A stretch of DNA of 64,000 bases, taken from assembly GCA_002384815.1 (NCBI GenBank), contig DGBN01000043.1:1-64000 (forward strand), in the 5' to 3' direction. Positions 46,499-54,554 of the stretch are shown one piece after another (the stretch's first letter is position 1; each line of letters starts with the position of its first letter). The DNA comes from Oxalobacteraceae bacterium UBA4003. GTDB taxonomy: Bacteria; Pseudomonadota; Gammaproteobacteria; Burkholderiales; Burkholderiaceae_D. The position numbers and the translations under genes are program-made. The notes beneath the pieces were generated by a model, which was not told the origin of the DNA, searched no databases, and was given only the letters and a program-made list of their open reading frames with translations.

Positions 46499-47416
46499 AT
46501 GAGCGCAATCATGCATACAGCAGAAAACGCGACCATCGCTGCATCGGTAGCAACCAGAAAATCGGAGAGTGTCATGCAAAATGCGGCCGCGCCAGCAACC
46601 GTTGTCGAGAAGCCGAAAGCAAAGGGGGCAAAGTTTTCCTTGCGTCCTTTCTTCCTGTCGGTATTGCCGCCGATTTTCGGTTTGATTTTCCTGATCCTGG
46701 TTTGGGAAATCATCGCTGCCAAAAACAGCGGCATTCCATCGCCTGCAGTGACCTTGAAATCGGCAATGGAATTATTCGCCGATCCGTTCTATAACAATGG
46801 CCCGAATGATCAGGGCATAGGCTGGAATATTCTGGCTTCGCTGAAGCGCGTTGGCGTTGGCTTTGGCCTGGCTGCACTGGTCGGCATTCCATTGGGTTTC
46901 ATGATTGGACGTTTCAAGTTTTTGTCCGGCATGTTCAATCCGATTATCAGCTTGCTCAAACCTGTGTCGCCGCTTGCATGGTTGCCGATTGGTTTGCTGG
47001 TATTCAAGGCTGCCGATCCGGCTGCGATCTGGTCGATTTTCATCTGCTCGATCTGGCCGATGATCATCAATACTGCAGTCGGCGTGCAACGTGTACCGCA
47101 GGATTACATGAACGTCGCCAAGGTATTGAATTTGTCTGAATGGAAAATCGTTACCAAGATTCTGTTCCCATCGGTATTGCCTTACATGCTGACCGGCGTA
47201 CGTCTGGCGATCGGTACTGCATGGCTGGTGATCGTTGCGGCAGAGATGCTGACCGGCGGCGTTGGTATCGGTTTCTGGGTCTGGGATGAGTGGAACAATC
47301 TGAACGTGGCGCACATCATCATCGCCATCGTGGTCATTGGTATCGTCGGCTTGATACTGGAGCAGATCTTGGTCGGTATCGCCAGAGTCTTTACCTACGA
47401 AGATGTGAAAAGTTGA
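46499..47416 (+). CDS. nrtB: Nitrate ABC transporter permease
   Basis: A 305-aa inner-membrane protein. The first about 50 residues are hydrophilic; membrane segments begin at LSVLPPIFGLIFLILVWEI. The EAA loop, which contacts the ATPase, lies in the region PQDYMNVAKVLNLSEWKIV. It starts 9 bp after nrtA and is followed by the ATPase gene 53 bp on. Confidence 0.93.
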   Translation: MSAIMHTAENATIAASVATRKSESVMQNAAAPATVVEKPKAKGAKFSLRPFFLSVLPPIFGLIFLILVWEIIAAKNSGIPSPAVTLKSAMELFADPFYNNGPNDQGIGWNILASLKRVGVGFGLAALVGIPLGFMIGRFKFLSGMFNPIISLLKPVSPLAWLPIGLLVFKAADPAAIWSIFICSIWPMIINTAVGVQRVPQDYMNVAKVLNLSEWKIVTKILFPSVLPYMLTGVRLAIGTAWLVIVAAEMLTGGVGIGFWVWDEWNNLNVAHIIIAIVVIGIVGLILEQILVGIARVFTYEDVKS

Positions 47417-47469
47417 TTTTGAAGCGCTGATCAAGATTACAACGAATAAGGAAGCACAAGGAAAACATC

Positions 47470-48282
47470 ATGGATAACAACAGCAAGTTCATCGATATTC
47501 AACATGCGGAAATGTCCTTTCCGACCAAGAAAGGAGTGTTCAATGCACTTACCGAGATTAATCTGACTGTTGCGAAAGGCGAGTTCATCACACTGATCGG
47601 GCATTCAGGTTGCGGTAAATCGACATTACTTAATCTGATTGCCGGTTTGACGCAGGCTACCGACGGCATGTTGTTATGTGCCAATCGCGAAATAGCCGGA
47701 CCGTCGCCGGAACGCGCAGTGGTGTTTCAAAACCATTCACTATTGCCATGGCTGACATGCTTCGAGAATGTATATCTCGCAGTGGAGCGTGTGTTCGGCA
47801 AGCTGGAAGGCAAAGCCAAATTGCGCGCACGTACCAAGGCCGCATTGGCACTGGTTGGCTTGACGCACGCTGAACAGAAACGGCCTAACGAAATTTCCGG
47901 CGGCATGAAACAACGTGTGGGTATCGCCCGCGCCTTGTCGATGGAACCAAAAGTATTACTGATGGATGAACCCTTCGGCGCACTCGATGCATTGACCCGT
48001 GCCCACTTGCAGGATGAGTTGCTGAAAATCGTTGCAGCGACAGGTTCAACGGTAGTGATGGTGACGCATGATGTGGATGAGGCCGTGCTGTTGTCGGACA
48101 AAATCGTGATGCTGACGAACGGTCCTTCAGCGACCATAGGTGAAATACTGGAAGTCAAGCTGGACAGGCCACGTGAACGCGTTGCGCTGGCGAAGGATGC
48201 GCAGTACTCGGAATATCGCACTGCAGTATTGGAATTTTTGTACCATCGTCAATCGCATCCTGCCGTGAAAGAAGCTGCATAA
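47470..48282 (+). CDS. nrtD: Nitrate ABC transporter ATP-binding protein
   Basis: A 270-aa ABC ATPase. Walker A is GHSGCGKSTLLNLIAG, the signature is NEISGGMKQRVGIARAL, and Walker B is VLLMDEPFGALDALTRAHL. It lacks the extra binding-protein domain of cyanobacterial NrtC, so by architecture it is NrtD-like (also called NasD in Klebsiella). It energises NrtAB for nitrate uptake. A bidirectional terminator follows. Confidence 0.92.
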   Translation: MDNNSKFIDIQHAEMSFPTKKGVFNALTEINLTVAKGEFITLIGHSGCGKSTLLNLIAGLTQATDGMLLCANREIAGPSPERAVVFQNHSLLPWLTCFENVYLAVERVFGKLEGKAKLRARTKAALALVGLTHAEQKRPNEISGGMKQRVGIARALSMEPKVLLMDEPFGALDALTRAHLQDELLKIVAATGSTVVMVTHDVDEAVLLSDKIVMLTNGPSATIGEILEVKLDRPRERVALAKDAQYSEYRTAVLEFLYHRQSHPAVKEAA

Positions 48283-48302
48283 GAGGTCAGTTGCATCGCA
48301 TC

Positions 48303-48320
48303 CGCTTGTGCGCACAAGCG
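48303..48320. repeat. Perfect 18-bp palindrome
   Basis: CGCTTGTGCGCACAAGCG lies between the nrtD stop and the terminator at 48328. It could be a protein-binding site or part of a double 3' hairpin. Confidence 0.5.
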
Positions 48321-48327
48321 TTGATGA

Positions 48328-48358
48328 AAAAAGAGAAAGCATGTCGCTTTCTCTTTTT
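48328..48358 (+). terminator. Bidirectional intrinsic terminator between nrtD and the kinase gene
   Basis: A perfect 13-bp stem AAAAAGAGAAAGC/GCTTTCTCTTTTT with a 5-nt loop. The A/T arms let it serve both converging genes, nrtD and the phosphatase-kinase. Confidence 0.85.
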
Positions 48359-48389
48359 AATTTTTGATGTCCGATTCGACTTGCTTTCT

Positions 48390-50105
48390 TTATCGCACGA
48401 CTAGCAAATAAAGCAGCAGTATATTTACCACGATGGATATTGCCGCCACCGCACGCCACAGCGAAACCGGGTCACGTTCGGCCAATGGTTTGGGCGCAAT
48501 CGCAGCTATTGGTCGGCTGGCACCGCGCTCCAACGCCAGTAAAAATTCTTCTGCGGTTTCAAAACGATCCGCCGGATCGCGCGCTACCGCCTTGAGCAAA
48601 ACATTCTCCAGCCACAAAGGCAGATCGGGGCGGTAACGATTCGGGACCACTGCTTCACCAAAACGCGGTGTCTGGAACGGTTCGATTTCACCGTAAGGAA
48701 AATGCCGCGTCAGCAATAGATACAGCGTCACACCAGTTGAGTACAAATCGGTTTGTCGCGAGGCAGGTGCATTATTGAATTGCTCAGGCGCGAGGAAGGA
48801 TGGTGTTCCTGCCCGTGGCGCGCGCACTTCGTCTTCCGCTTCCAGCCCGGATTGCGCGACGCCCAGGTCCAGAATGCGTAATTCGCCATCATCACCCAGA
48901 TGAATATTGCCGGGCTTGATATCGCGATGAACGATACTGCGTCTGTGTAGTGCACCGATGGCTCGAACCAGTTTGGTGCCGTGTGCGATCACATCCGGAA
49001 TTGTGAAATGTTCACCTGCGTCAAGATGTTGTTGCAGCGTACTGCCTTCGTGCCAAGTCGTCAGATAATAGAGATAGGTTTTTTGTTCCGGCGTAATGAC
49101 CTGTGGAAAGAAGCGTGCGACTACACGTTTTGTTAGCCATTCTTCATGCGCAAATGCCGAGCGCTCATGCATATCTTGCGCGCGATCCGGATGCAGGGTT
49201 TTCAGGACCAGCTTGCGTGGGGTGTGATCGCCAGAACGCGGTTCGGATACACGATAGAGCAGGGTCGTCGTTGATGCGTGTATCTGTTCTTCGACGGTAT
49301 AACCGTCTATGACCTGGCCGACTTTCAGTTTGGGAGGCACCGGCAGTTGCTGCGAACCTGACAAGGCATCGCGCAAATTTGTTTCCGGCAATGCGTCGAT
49401 GCGTACAAGCAATGCGCTCACATTGTCCTGCGCGCCGGCAGCGAGTGCGCTATCGATCAGCGCATTGGCGATGGCTTCCGCTTCCTGCTGTTTGCTGGCC
49501 AGTTGCGTCACATGATCCTTGAGATCGTATTCGGATATGGCTGCCCATACGCCGTCCGTAGCGAGCAGGAATGCATCACCTTCATGCAGCTCGCCCATGC
49601 CGTGATCGATTGCCAGTTGCGAGTCCAGGCCGATAGCCCGTGTCAGGACATGCTGCATTTCCGGCCTGTCCCATACATGATCGGCAGTGAGGCGCGTCAA
49701 CACTCCTTTTCTCAGCAGATAAAGACGTGTGTCGCCTACGTGTGCGAAGTAATAAAAATTGCCGCGTAATACCAGTGAAGTCAGCGTCGTCGCCATGCCT
49801 GCGAGTTCGGCACGTATCGAGCCCTGATGCTGGACCCAGCTGTTGATTGCCTTGAGCACGCGATCCAGGGATTGCGTGACCGGCCAGGTATCGGATGTCG
49901 CGTAGTAATCGCTCAACAAGCCGCGTATCGTGTACTCGGATGCTTCGCGGCCACCTTCATTGCCGGATACGCCGTCGGCAATCGCCGCGAGCATGCCTTT
50001 ACTCGACAATTCCGGCTCATCCGGCATGACCATGCCGACAAAATCTTCGTTACGCACGCGTTGACCTGCGCGCGTGGCATAGCCCGCTGCGATTTTTAGT
50101 GGCAT
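48390..50105 (-). CDS. Fused PP2C phosphatase and Ser/Thr protein kinase with C-terminal membrane anchor
   Basis: A 571-aa bifunctional protein. Residues about 1-237 are a PP2C phosphatase with metal ligands in RNEDFVG (Asp21), IADGVSGNEGG (Asp44), ATDGVW (Asp184) and QDNVS (Asp227). Residues about 268-530 are a Hanks-type kinase with Lys302 (LVLKTLHP), HRDIKPGN (Asp395), DLG (Asp413) and APE (439-441). The glycine-rich loop is absent (EEQIHASTTTLLYRV). One membrane helix (about 552-569) ends the protein, so both enzymes face the cytoplasm. It lies 80 bp downstream of narK on the same strand. A related kinase gene also sits beside the nitrate genes of Pseudomonas aeruginosa. Its target is not known. 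Confidence 0.9.
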   Translation of the reverse strand: MPLKIAAGYATRAGQRVRNEDFVGMVMPDEPELSSKGMLAAIADGVSGNEGGREASEYTIRGLLSDYYATSDTWPVTQSLDRVLKAINSWVQHQGSIRAELAGMATTLTSLVLRGNFYYFAHVGDTRLYLLRKGVLTRLTADHVWDRPEMQHVLTRAIGLDSQLAIDHGMGELHEGDAFLLATDGVWAAISEYDLKDHVTQLASKQQEAEAIANALIDSALAAGAQDNVSALLVRIDALPETNLRDALSGSQQLPVPPKLKVGQVIDGYTVEEQIHASTTTLLYRVSEPRSGDHTPRKLVLKTLHPDRAQDMHERSAFAHEEWLTKRVVARFFPQVITPEQKTYLYYLTTWHEGSTLQQHLDAGEHFTIPDVIAHGTKLVRAIGALHRRSIVHRDIKPGNIHLGDDGELRILDLGVAQSGLEAEDEVRAPRAGTPSFLAPEQFNNAPASRQTDLYSTGVTLYLLLTRHFPYGEIEPFQTPRFGEAVVPNRYRPDLPLWLENVLLKAVARDPADRFETAEEFLLALERGASRPIAAIAPKPLAERDPVSLWRAVAAISIVVNILLLYLLVVR

Positions 50106-50185
50106 GGTGCGAACGAACAGAATTTAATCATGATGGTGACCGGGTTTGGCGGATGCTTTTTTAAATACATGTGCAAGTGTGTCGC

Positions 50186-51400
50186 CTAGATTTTTGCATT
50201 GGTCATGGCAGCGCTGCCCCAGGTTGTACGCCAGCGATTCTTCACTGCCGACAAACCGAGCAGGGCAACAATGGCCAAGGCGGCGAAAACAATCAAACCG
50301 CCCTGGTAACTACCGGTCAATTGTTTCGAGTAGCCAAGGCTGGATGCCAGATAGAAGCCACCGATGCCGCCGGCCATGCCGACCAGGCCGGTCATCACGC
50401 CGATTTCCTTGCGAAAGCGTTGAGGTACCAACTGGAATACTGCGCCATTACCTACGCCCAACGCCAGCATGGCAAGTACGAAAATAAGCACGGCCCCCAT
50501 CGCGGATGATAAACCAAGGCTGGCGATCAGCATGAAGCCTGCTGCCAGCATGTACATCAACGATAAAGTCTTGATGCCACCGATGCGATCGGCGAGGCGA
50601 CCGCCCAAGGGGCGGACAGCAGACCCGGCAAAGACGCATGCTGCAGTGAAATAACCGGCACTTACCGGAGACAAACCATATTGACCATTGAAGTAAATCG
50701 TCAGCGATGAAGCCAGACCCGAGAAGCCGCCGAAGGTCACGCTATAGAAAAACATGAACCACCACGCATCCTTGTCTTTCAATACATGCAGATATTCAAG
50801 CATCGATTTTGCTGGCGGTGCGTTAGGCGCGTCGCGGGTAAAGACAAGATAGACGAAAAAAGCGACGCCCAGGGGGATCAGGCACAGGCCGAATACGTTT
50901 TGCCAGCCAAACATGATCGCCAGTGTCGGTGCAAATAATGCAGCGAATGCGGTGCCGGAGTTGCCGGCACCGGCAATGCCGAGTGCAGTTCCCTGGTGTT
51001 CAGGCGGATACCAGCGCGACGCCAGCGGCAGGGCGACGGCAAACGCAGCACCTGCAAAACCGAGAATAACGCCGAATGCCAGCATCGCGTGATAAGTACT
51101 CAAGTCGCCCAGCCATGCCCACAACATGCCGCTCATGACGATGACCTGGCCGATGATGCCGGCTTTTTTCGGTTTCAAATGATCAACCAGTACGCCCATG
51201 ACGATACGCAATAAAGCGCCAGCCAGCAAAGGAGTGGCAACCATCAAGCCTTTTTGTGCGGGAGTCAGGCCCAGATCGCCGGCGATCTGAACGGCCAGCG
51301 GGCCGAGTATGACCCAGACCATGAAACTCAGGTCGAAGTAAAAGAATGAAGCAAGCAGGGTCGGCGTATGACCTGCTTTCCAGAATGACGATTTTTGCAT
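50186..51400 (-). CDS. narK: Nitrate/nitrite transporter, NarK family (MFS)
   Basis: A 404-aa MFS protein with about twelve hydrophobic segments. The opening SFFYFDLSFMVWVILGPLAV and the segments FAGAAFAVALPLASRWYP and GIAGAGNSGTAFAALFAP include the nitrate-signature glycines. It probably imports nitrate or exports nitrite. The start at 51400 (MQKSSFWKAGHTPT) lies 26 bp downstream of the predicted sigma-54 start, so an in-frame codon at 51430 is excluded. It is co-directional with the phosphatase-kinase and divergent from nirB. Confidence 0.92.
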   Translation of the reverse strand: MQKSSFWKAGHTPTLLASFFYFDLSFMVWVILGPLAVQIAGDLGLTPAQKGLMVATPLLAGALLRIVMGVLVDHLKPKKAGIIGQVIVMSGMLWAWLGDLSTYHAMLAFGVILGFAGAAFAVALPLASRWYPPEHQGTALGIAGAGNSGTAFAALFAPTLAIMFGWQNVFGLCLIPLGVAFFVYLVFTRDAPNAPPAKSMLEYLHVLKDKDAWWFMFFYSVTFGGFSGLASSLTIYFNGQYGLSPVSAGYFTAACVFAGSAVRPLGGRLADRIGGIKTLSLMYMLAAGFMLIASLGLSSAMGAVLIFVLAMLALGVGNGAVFQLVPQRFRKEIGVMTGLVGMAGGIGGFYLASSLGYSKQLTGSYQGGLIVFAALAIVALLGLSAVKNRWRTTWGSAAMTNAKI

Positions 51401-51436
51401 GAGAGCTCGCTGAGTTGGACAACATTGCAAGTCAAA

Positions 51437-51452
51437 TGCAAGGGTTATGCCA
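51437..51452 (-). promoter_or_regulatory. Sigma-54 promoter of narK
   Basis: On the minus strand TGGCATAACCCTTGCA matches the -24/-12 consensus with one change in TGGCAC. The predicted start is near 51426. Confidence 0.8.
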
Positions 51453-51537
51453 CTTTAGTGCAAACGCTGCCCACGAATGGGCGCGATGGGTGCTCGTTTA
51501 ATTTGTTGGTGGACACTGCACCAAATAGACAGCGTAT

Positions 51538-51554
51538 TGCACTTGTTAAGTGCG
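51538..51554. promoter_or_regulatory. NtrC-like palindrome shared by narK and nirB
   Basis: TGCACTTGTTAAGTGCG contains the perfect inverted repeat GCACTT-GTT-AAGTGC and resembles the NtrC consensus. It is about -97 from the nirB start and about -120 from the narK start. Extra half-sites (TGCACC, GGTGCA) lie nearby. Confidence 0.65.
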
Positions 51555-51616
51555 CAAATTATTTTTAATTGGTGCATAAACGGTTTGTTTTAAGAGAAAC
51601 GCACAAAAAGAAAAAC

Positions 51617-51632
51617 TGGCATCTGTTTTGCT
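51617..51632 (+). promoter_or_regulatory. Sigma-54 promoter of nirBD-nasA
   Basis: TGGCATCTGTTTTGCT fits TGGCAC-N5-TTGCW with one mismatch and correct GG-GC spacing. The start is predicted near 51643, 29 bp before nirB, leaving no room for an ANTAR leader. Confidence 0.8.
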
Positions 51633-51671
51633 TATTTGGATGTGCGAACAACAAATCTGTGGGATGCAGCG

Positions 51672-54110
51672 ATGAAAAAAATGAAACTGGTCATGGTCGG
51701 TAACGGTATGGCAGGCGTGCGTACTTTGGAAGAATTACGCAAGATTGCACCTGATTTATATGACATTACGGTATTCGGCGCTGAGCCTTATGCCAATTAC
51801 AACCGTATTTTGCTGTCCCCGGTTCTGGCCGGTGAGCAAACGATTCAGGACATCATGCTGAACGATGTCGACTGGTATGTGGAAAACGACATCAAGCTGT
51901 ACTTGGGTAAAAAGATCGTCAAGATCGATCGCGTCAAGCGTCTGGTGATTGCAGATGACGGTACTACTGCAGAATATGATCGCCTGTTACTGGCAACCGG
52001 CTCCAATCCTTTCATGTTGCCGATCCCGGGCAAGGATCTGGCGGGTGTGATTTCCTATCGCGATATTTACGACACCAACGCGATGATAGAAGCAGCCAAG
52101 GTGCATACGCACGCAATCGTCATCGGTGGCGGCCTGCTCGGACTGGAAGCGGCGAACGGTTTGAAGCTGCGCGGGATGAATGTAACGGTCGTGCATCTGC
52201 CGGAAACGCTGATGGAACGTCAGCTCGATAACGTCGCCGGCAGGATGCTGCAAAAGTCGCTGGAGGAGCGTGGCCTCAACTTCCTGCTCGGTAAAAATTC
52301 GCAGGAAGTCATTGGTGATGAAAACGGTCGCGTCAAGGCCTTGCGCTTTACCGACGGCACAGAAATTCCGGCACAACTGGTCGTGATGGCAGTCGGCATT
52401 CGACCAAATACACAACTCGCGGAGGAAACCGGCATCTATTGCAACCGTGGCATCGTCGTCAGCGACACGATGCAGACCTACGATCCACGCATTTATTCGG
52501 TAGGCGAATGTGTCAATCATCGCGGTACTGCATACGGTCTGGTTGCCCCCCTGTTTGAAATGGCAAAAGTCTGCGCCAATCATCTGGCCAACTACGGCAT
52601 CGGTCGCTATCAAGGCTCGGTCACCTCGACCAAACTGAAAGTAACCGGCATTGACTTGTTCTCGGCCGGTGAATTCCTCGGTGGCGAAGGCACAGAAGAA
52701 ATCATGTTGTCCGACCCTATAGGCGGCGTGTACAAGAAACTGGTTTTGAAAGACGACAAACTGGTCGGCGCCTGTTTGTATGGCGACACTGTTGATGGCA
52801 GCTGGTATTTCAGCCTGCTGCGCGAAGGCAGGGACATCAGCGAAATTCGCGACTCACTGATGTTTGGCGAAGCGAATACGACGCGTCCAGGCGACACCGG
52901 CCACGAAGGTTTCAGCAAAGCTGCTGCAATGCCGGACAGCGCAGAAGTCTGCGGTTGTAATGGCGTTTGCAAGGGTACCATCGTGACCGCCATCAAGGAA
53001 AAAGGCCTGTTCACGATCGAAGATGTGCGCAAACATACCAAGGCATCTGCATCCTGCGGTTCGTGTACCGGGCTGGTCGAACAAATCATCATGGCAACTG
53101 CCGGTGGCGATTATTCGATATCGAGCAAGGCCAAGCCGATGTGCGCTTGTACCGATCACACACATCAAGAGGTGCGCGACGCCATCAGAAAAGACAAGAT
53201 GTTGTCGGTTGCAGAAGTGCAGCAAAAGATGAACTGGCGCACGCCTAACGGTTGCTCAAGCTGCCGTCCGGGCATCAACTATTATTTGATTTCTACCTGG
53301 CCGCATGAAGCCAAGGATGATCCGCAATCGCGTTACATCAATGAACGTGCGCACGCGAACATTCAAAAAGACGGTACTTTTTCTGTGATTCCACGTATGT
53401 GGGGCGGCGAAACCAATTCTTCCGAATTGCGTCGCATCGCTGACGTGGTCGACAAGTTCAAGATTCCGACCGTCAAGGTTACCGGCGGTCAGCGTATCGA
53501 CTTGCTGGGGGTGAAGAAGGAAGATTTGCGCGAAGTCTGGCACGACCTCGGCATGCCATCCGGCCTTGCTTATGCCAAAGGTTTGCGTACAGTAAAGACT
53601 TGTGTAGGTTCGGAATGGTGCCGTTTCGGCACGCAGGATTCGACGAAGATGGGGCAACAACTTGAACGCCAACTGGCGCGCATGTATGCACCGCACAAGG
53701 TTAAGCTTGCAGTCTCTGGTTGCCCACGCAACTGTGCAGAATCCGGCATCAAGGACGTCGGCATCATAGGTGTCGATTCCGGTTGGGAGCTCTATGTTGG
53801 CGGAAATGGCGGCATCAAGACAGAGGTTGCAGAATTCTTTGTCAAACTGAAAACGCACGAAGAAGTGCTGGAATACGCGGGTGCCTTCCTGCAGTTGTAT
53901 CGTGAAGAGGGCTGGTACCTGGAACGAACCGTGCATTACCTTGCCCGTGTTGGGCTGGAACATGCGAAACAAAAAGTGCTGGAGGATGAGGAAAACCGCA
54001 AAGCCTTGTACGAGCGCTTGCTGTTCTCGCTGGAGGGTGAAGCCGATCCGTGGCACGAACCTGAAAAAGCGATGGTCGATACGCGTCAGTTCGAGCCACT
54101 GTCGATCTAA
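51672..54110 (+). CDS. nirB: Assimilatory nitrite reductase [NAD(P)H], large subunit
   Basis: An 812-aa siroheme enzyme reducing nitrite to ammonium. In order: a FAD/NADH pyridine-nucleotide oxidoreductase domain (MVGNGMAGVRTLEEL at the N-terminus), two BFD-like iron-sulfur segments (VCGCNGVCKG...ASCGSCTG, then PMCACTDHTH...NGCSSCRPG), and sulfite/nitrite reductase repeats. The 4Fe-4S/siroheme cysteines are Cys644 and Cys650 (CVGSEWC) and Cys684 and Cys688 (CPRNC). The start is ATG 51672, since the frame upstream crosses the promoter. nirD follows after a 90-bp gap with a long palindrome. Confidence 0.96.
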   Translation: MKKMKLVMVGNGMAGVRTLEELRKIAPDLYDITVFGAEPYANYNRILLSPVLAGEQTIQDIMLNDVDWYVENDIKLYLGKKIVKIDRVKRLVIADDGTTAEYDRLLLATGSNPFMLPIPGKDLAGVISYRDIYDTNAMIEAAKVHTHAIVIGGGLLGLEAANGLKLRGMNVTVVHLPETLMERQLDNVAGRMLQKSLEERGLNFLLGKNSQEVIGDENGRVKALRFTDGTEIPAQLVVMAVGIRPNTQLAEETGIYCNRGIVVSDTMQTYDPRIYSVGECVNHRGTAYGLVAPLFEMAKVCANHLANYGIGRYQGSVTSTKLKVTGIDLFSAGEFLGGEGTEEIMLSDPIGGVYKKLVLKDDKLVGACLYGDTVDGSWYFSLLREGRDISEIRDSLMFGEANTTRPGDTGHEGFSKAAAMPDSAEVCGCNGVCKGTIVTAIKEKGLFTIEDVRKHTKASASCGSCTGLVEQIIMATAGGDYSISSKAKPMCACTDHTHQEVRDAIRKDKMLSVAEVQQKMNWRTPNGCSSCRPGINYYLISTWPHEAKDDPQSRYINERAHANIQKDGTFSVIPRMWGGETNSSELRRIADVVDKFKIPTVKVTGGQRIDLLGVKKEDLREVWHDLGMPSGLAYAKGLRTVKTCVGSEWCRFGTQDSTKMGQQLERQLARMYAPHKVKLAVSGCPRNCAESGIKDVGIIGVDSGWELYVGGNGGIKTEVAEFFVKLKTHEEVLEYAGAFLQLYREEGWYLERTVHYLARVGLEHAKQKVLEDEENRKALYERLLFSLEGEADPWHEPEKAMVDTRQFEPLSI

Positions 54111-54116
54111 TCATGA

Positions 54117-54145
54117 TTGCACTCGCGTTTCAAACGCGAGTGCAA
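54117..54145 (+). repeat. 29-bp near-perfect palindrome between nirB and nirD
   Basis: TTGCACTCGCGTTT and its exact complement flank a single C. As RNA it would form a strong hairpin with the loop opened to 3-5 nt; as DNA it carries TGCACT/AGTGCA ends. No T-run follows, so it may be a processing or stability element that adjusts nirD and nasA levels. Confidence 0.75.
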
Positions 54146-54200
54146 AACAGCACACAAGCGCAGTACACAACGTCTCTAACAATTTTTATCAAGGCCATGT

Positions 54201-54554
54201 ATGTCAAACCAATGGAAAGTCATCTGCAAGGTAACGGACATTCCAGTCCTCGGTTCCCGTGTCGTCAATCGCGCAGACAAGCCGAACGTCGCCATTTTCC
54301 GTAATAGCGAAGACAAGGTTTTCGCCTTGCTGGATAGATGCCCGCACAAGGGTGGCCCGCTGTCGCAAGGCATCGTGTTCGGTGAGCGCGTCGCTTGCCC
54401 CTTGCACAACTGGAGCATAGGTCTGGACTCCGGCTGTGCAGCTGCGCCGGATGAAGGCTGCACGCAGACATTCAGCGTCAAGGTTGAAAGCGGTGATGTC
54501 TATCTGGATGCAGTCGAACTGAATGCATCGGTAAGCGAGGCCGCCGCTGCATGA
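54201..54554 (+). CDS. nirD: Nitrite reductase [NAD(P)H], small subunit
   Basis: A 117-aa Rieske-like subunit of the NirBD enzyme. It keeps the Rieske-type ligand pattern, CPHKGG and CPLHNW, which some NirD proteins lack. Start ATG 54201 (MSNQWKVICKVTDIPVLG). Its stop overlaps the nasA start by 4 bp (ATGA), so the two are translationally coupled. Confidence 0.94.
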   Translation: MSNQWKVICKVTDIPVLGSRVVNRADKPNVAIFRNSEDKVFALLDRCPHKGGPLSQGIVFGERVACPLHNWSIGLDSGCAAAPDEGCTQTFSVKVESGDVYLDAVELNASVSEAAAA

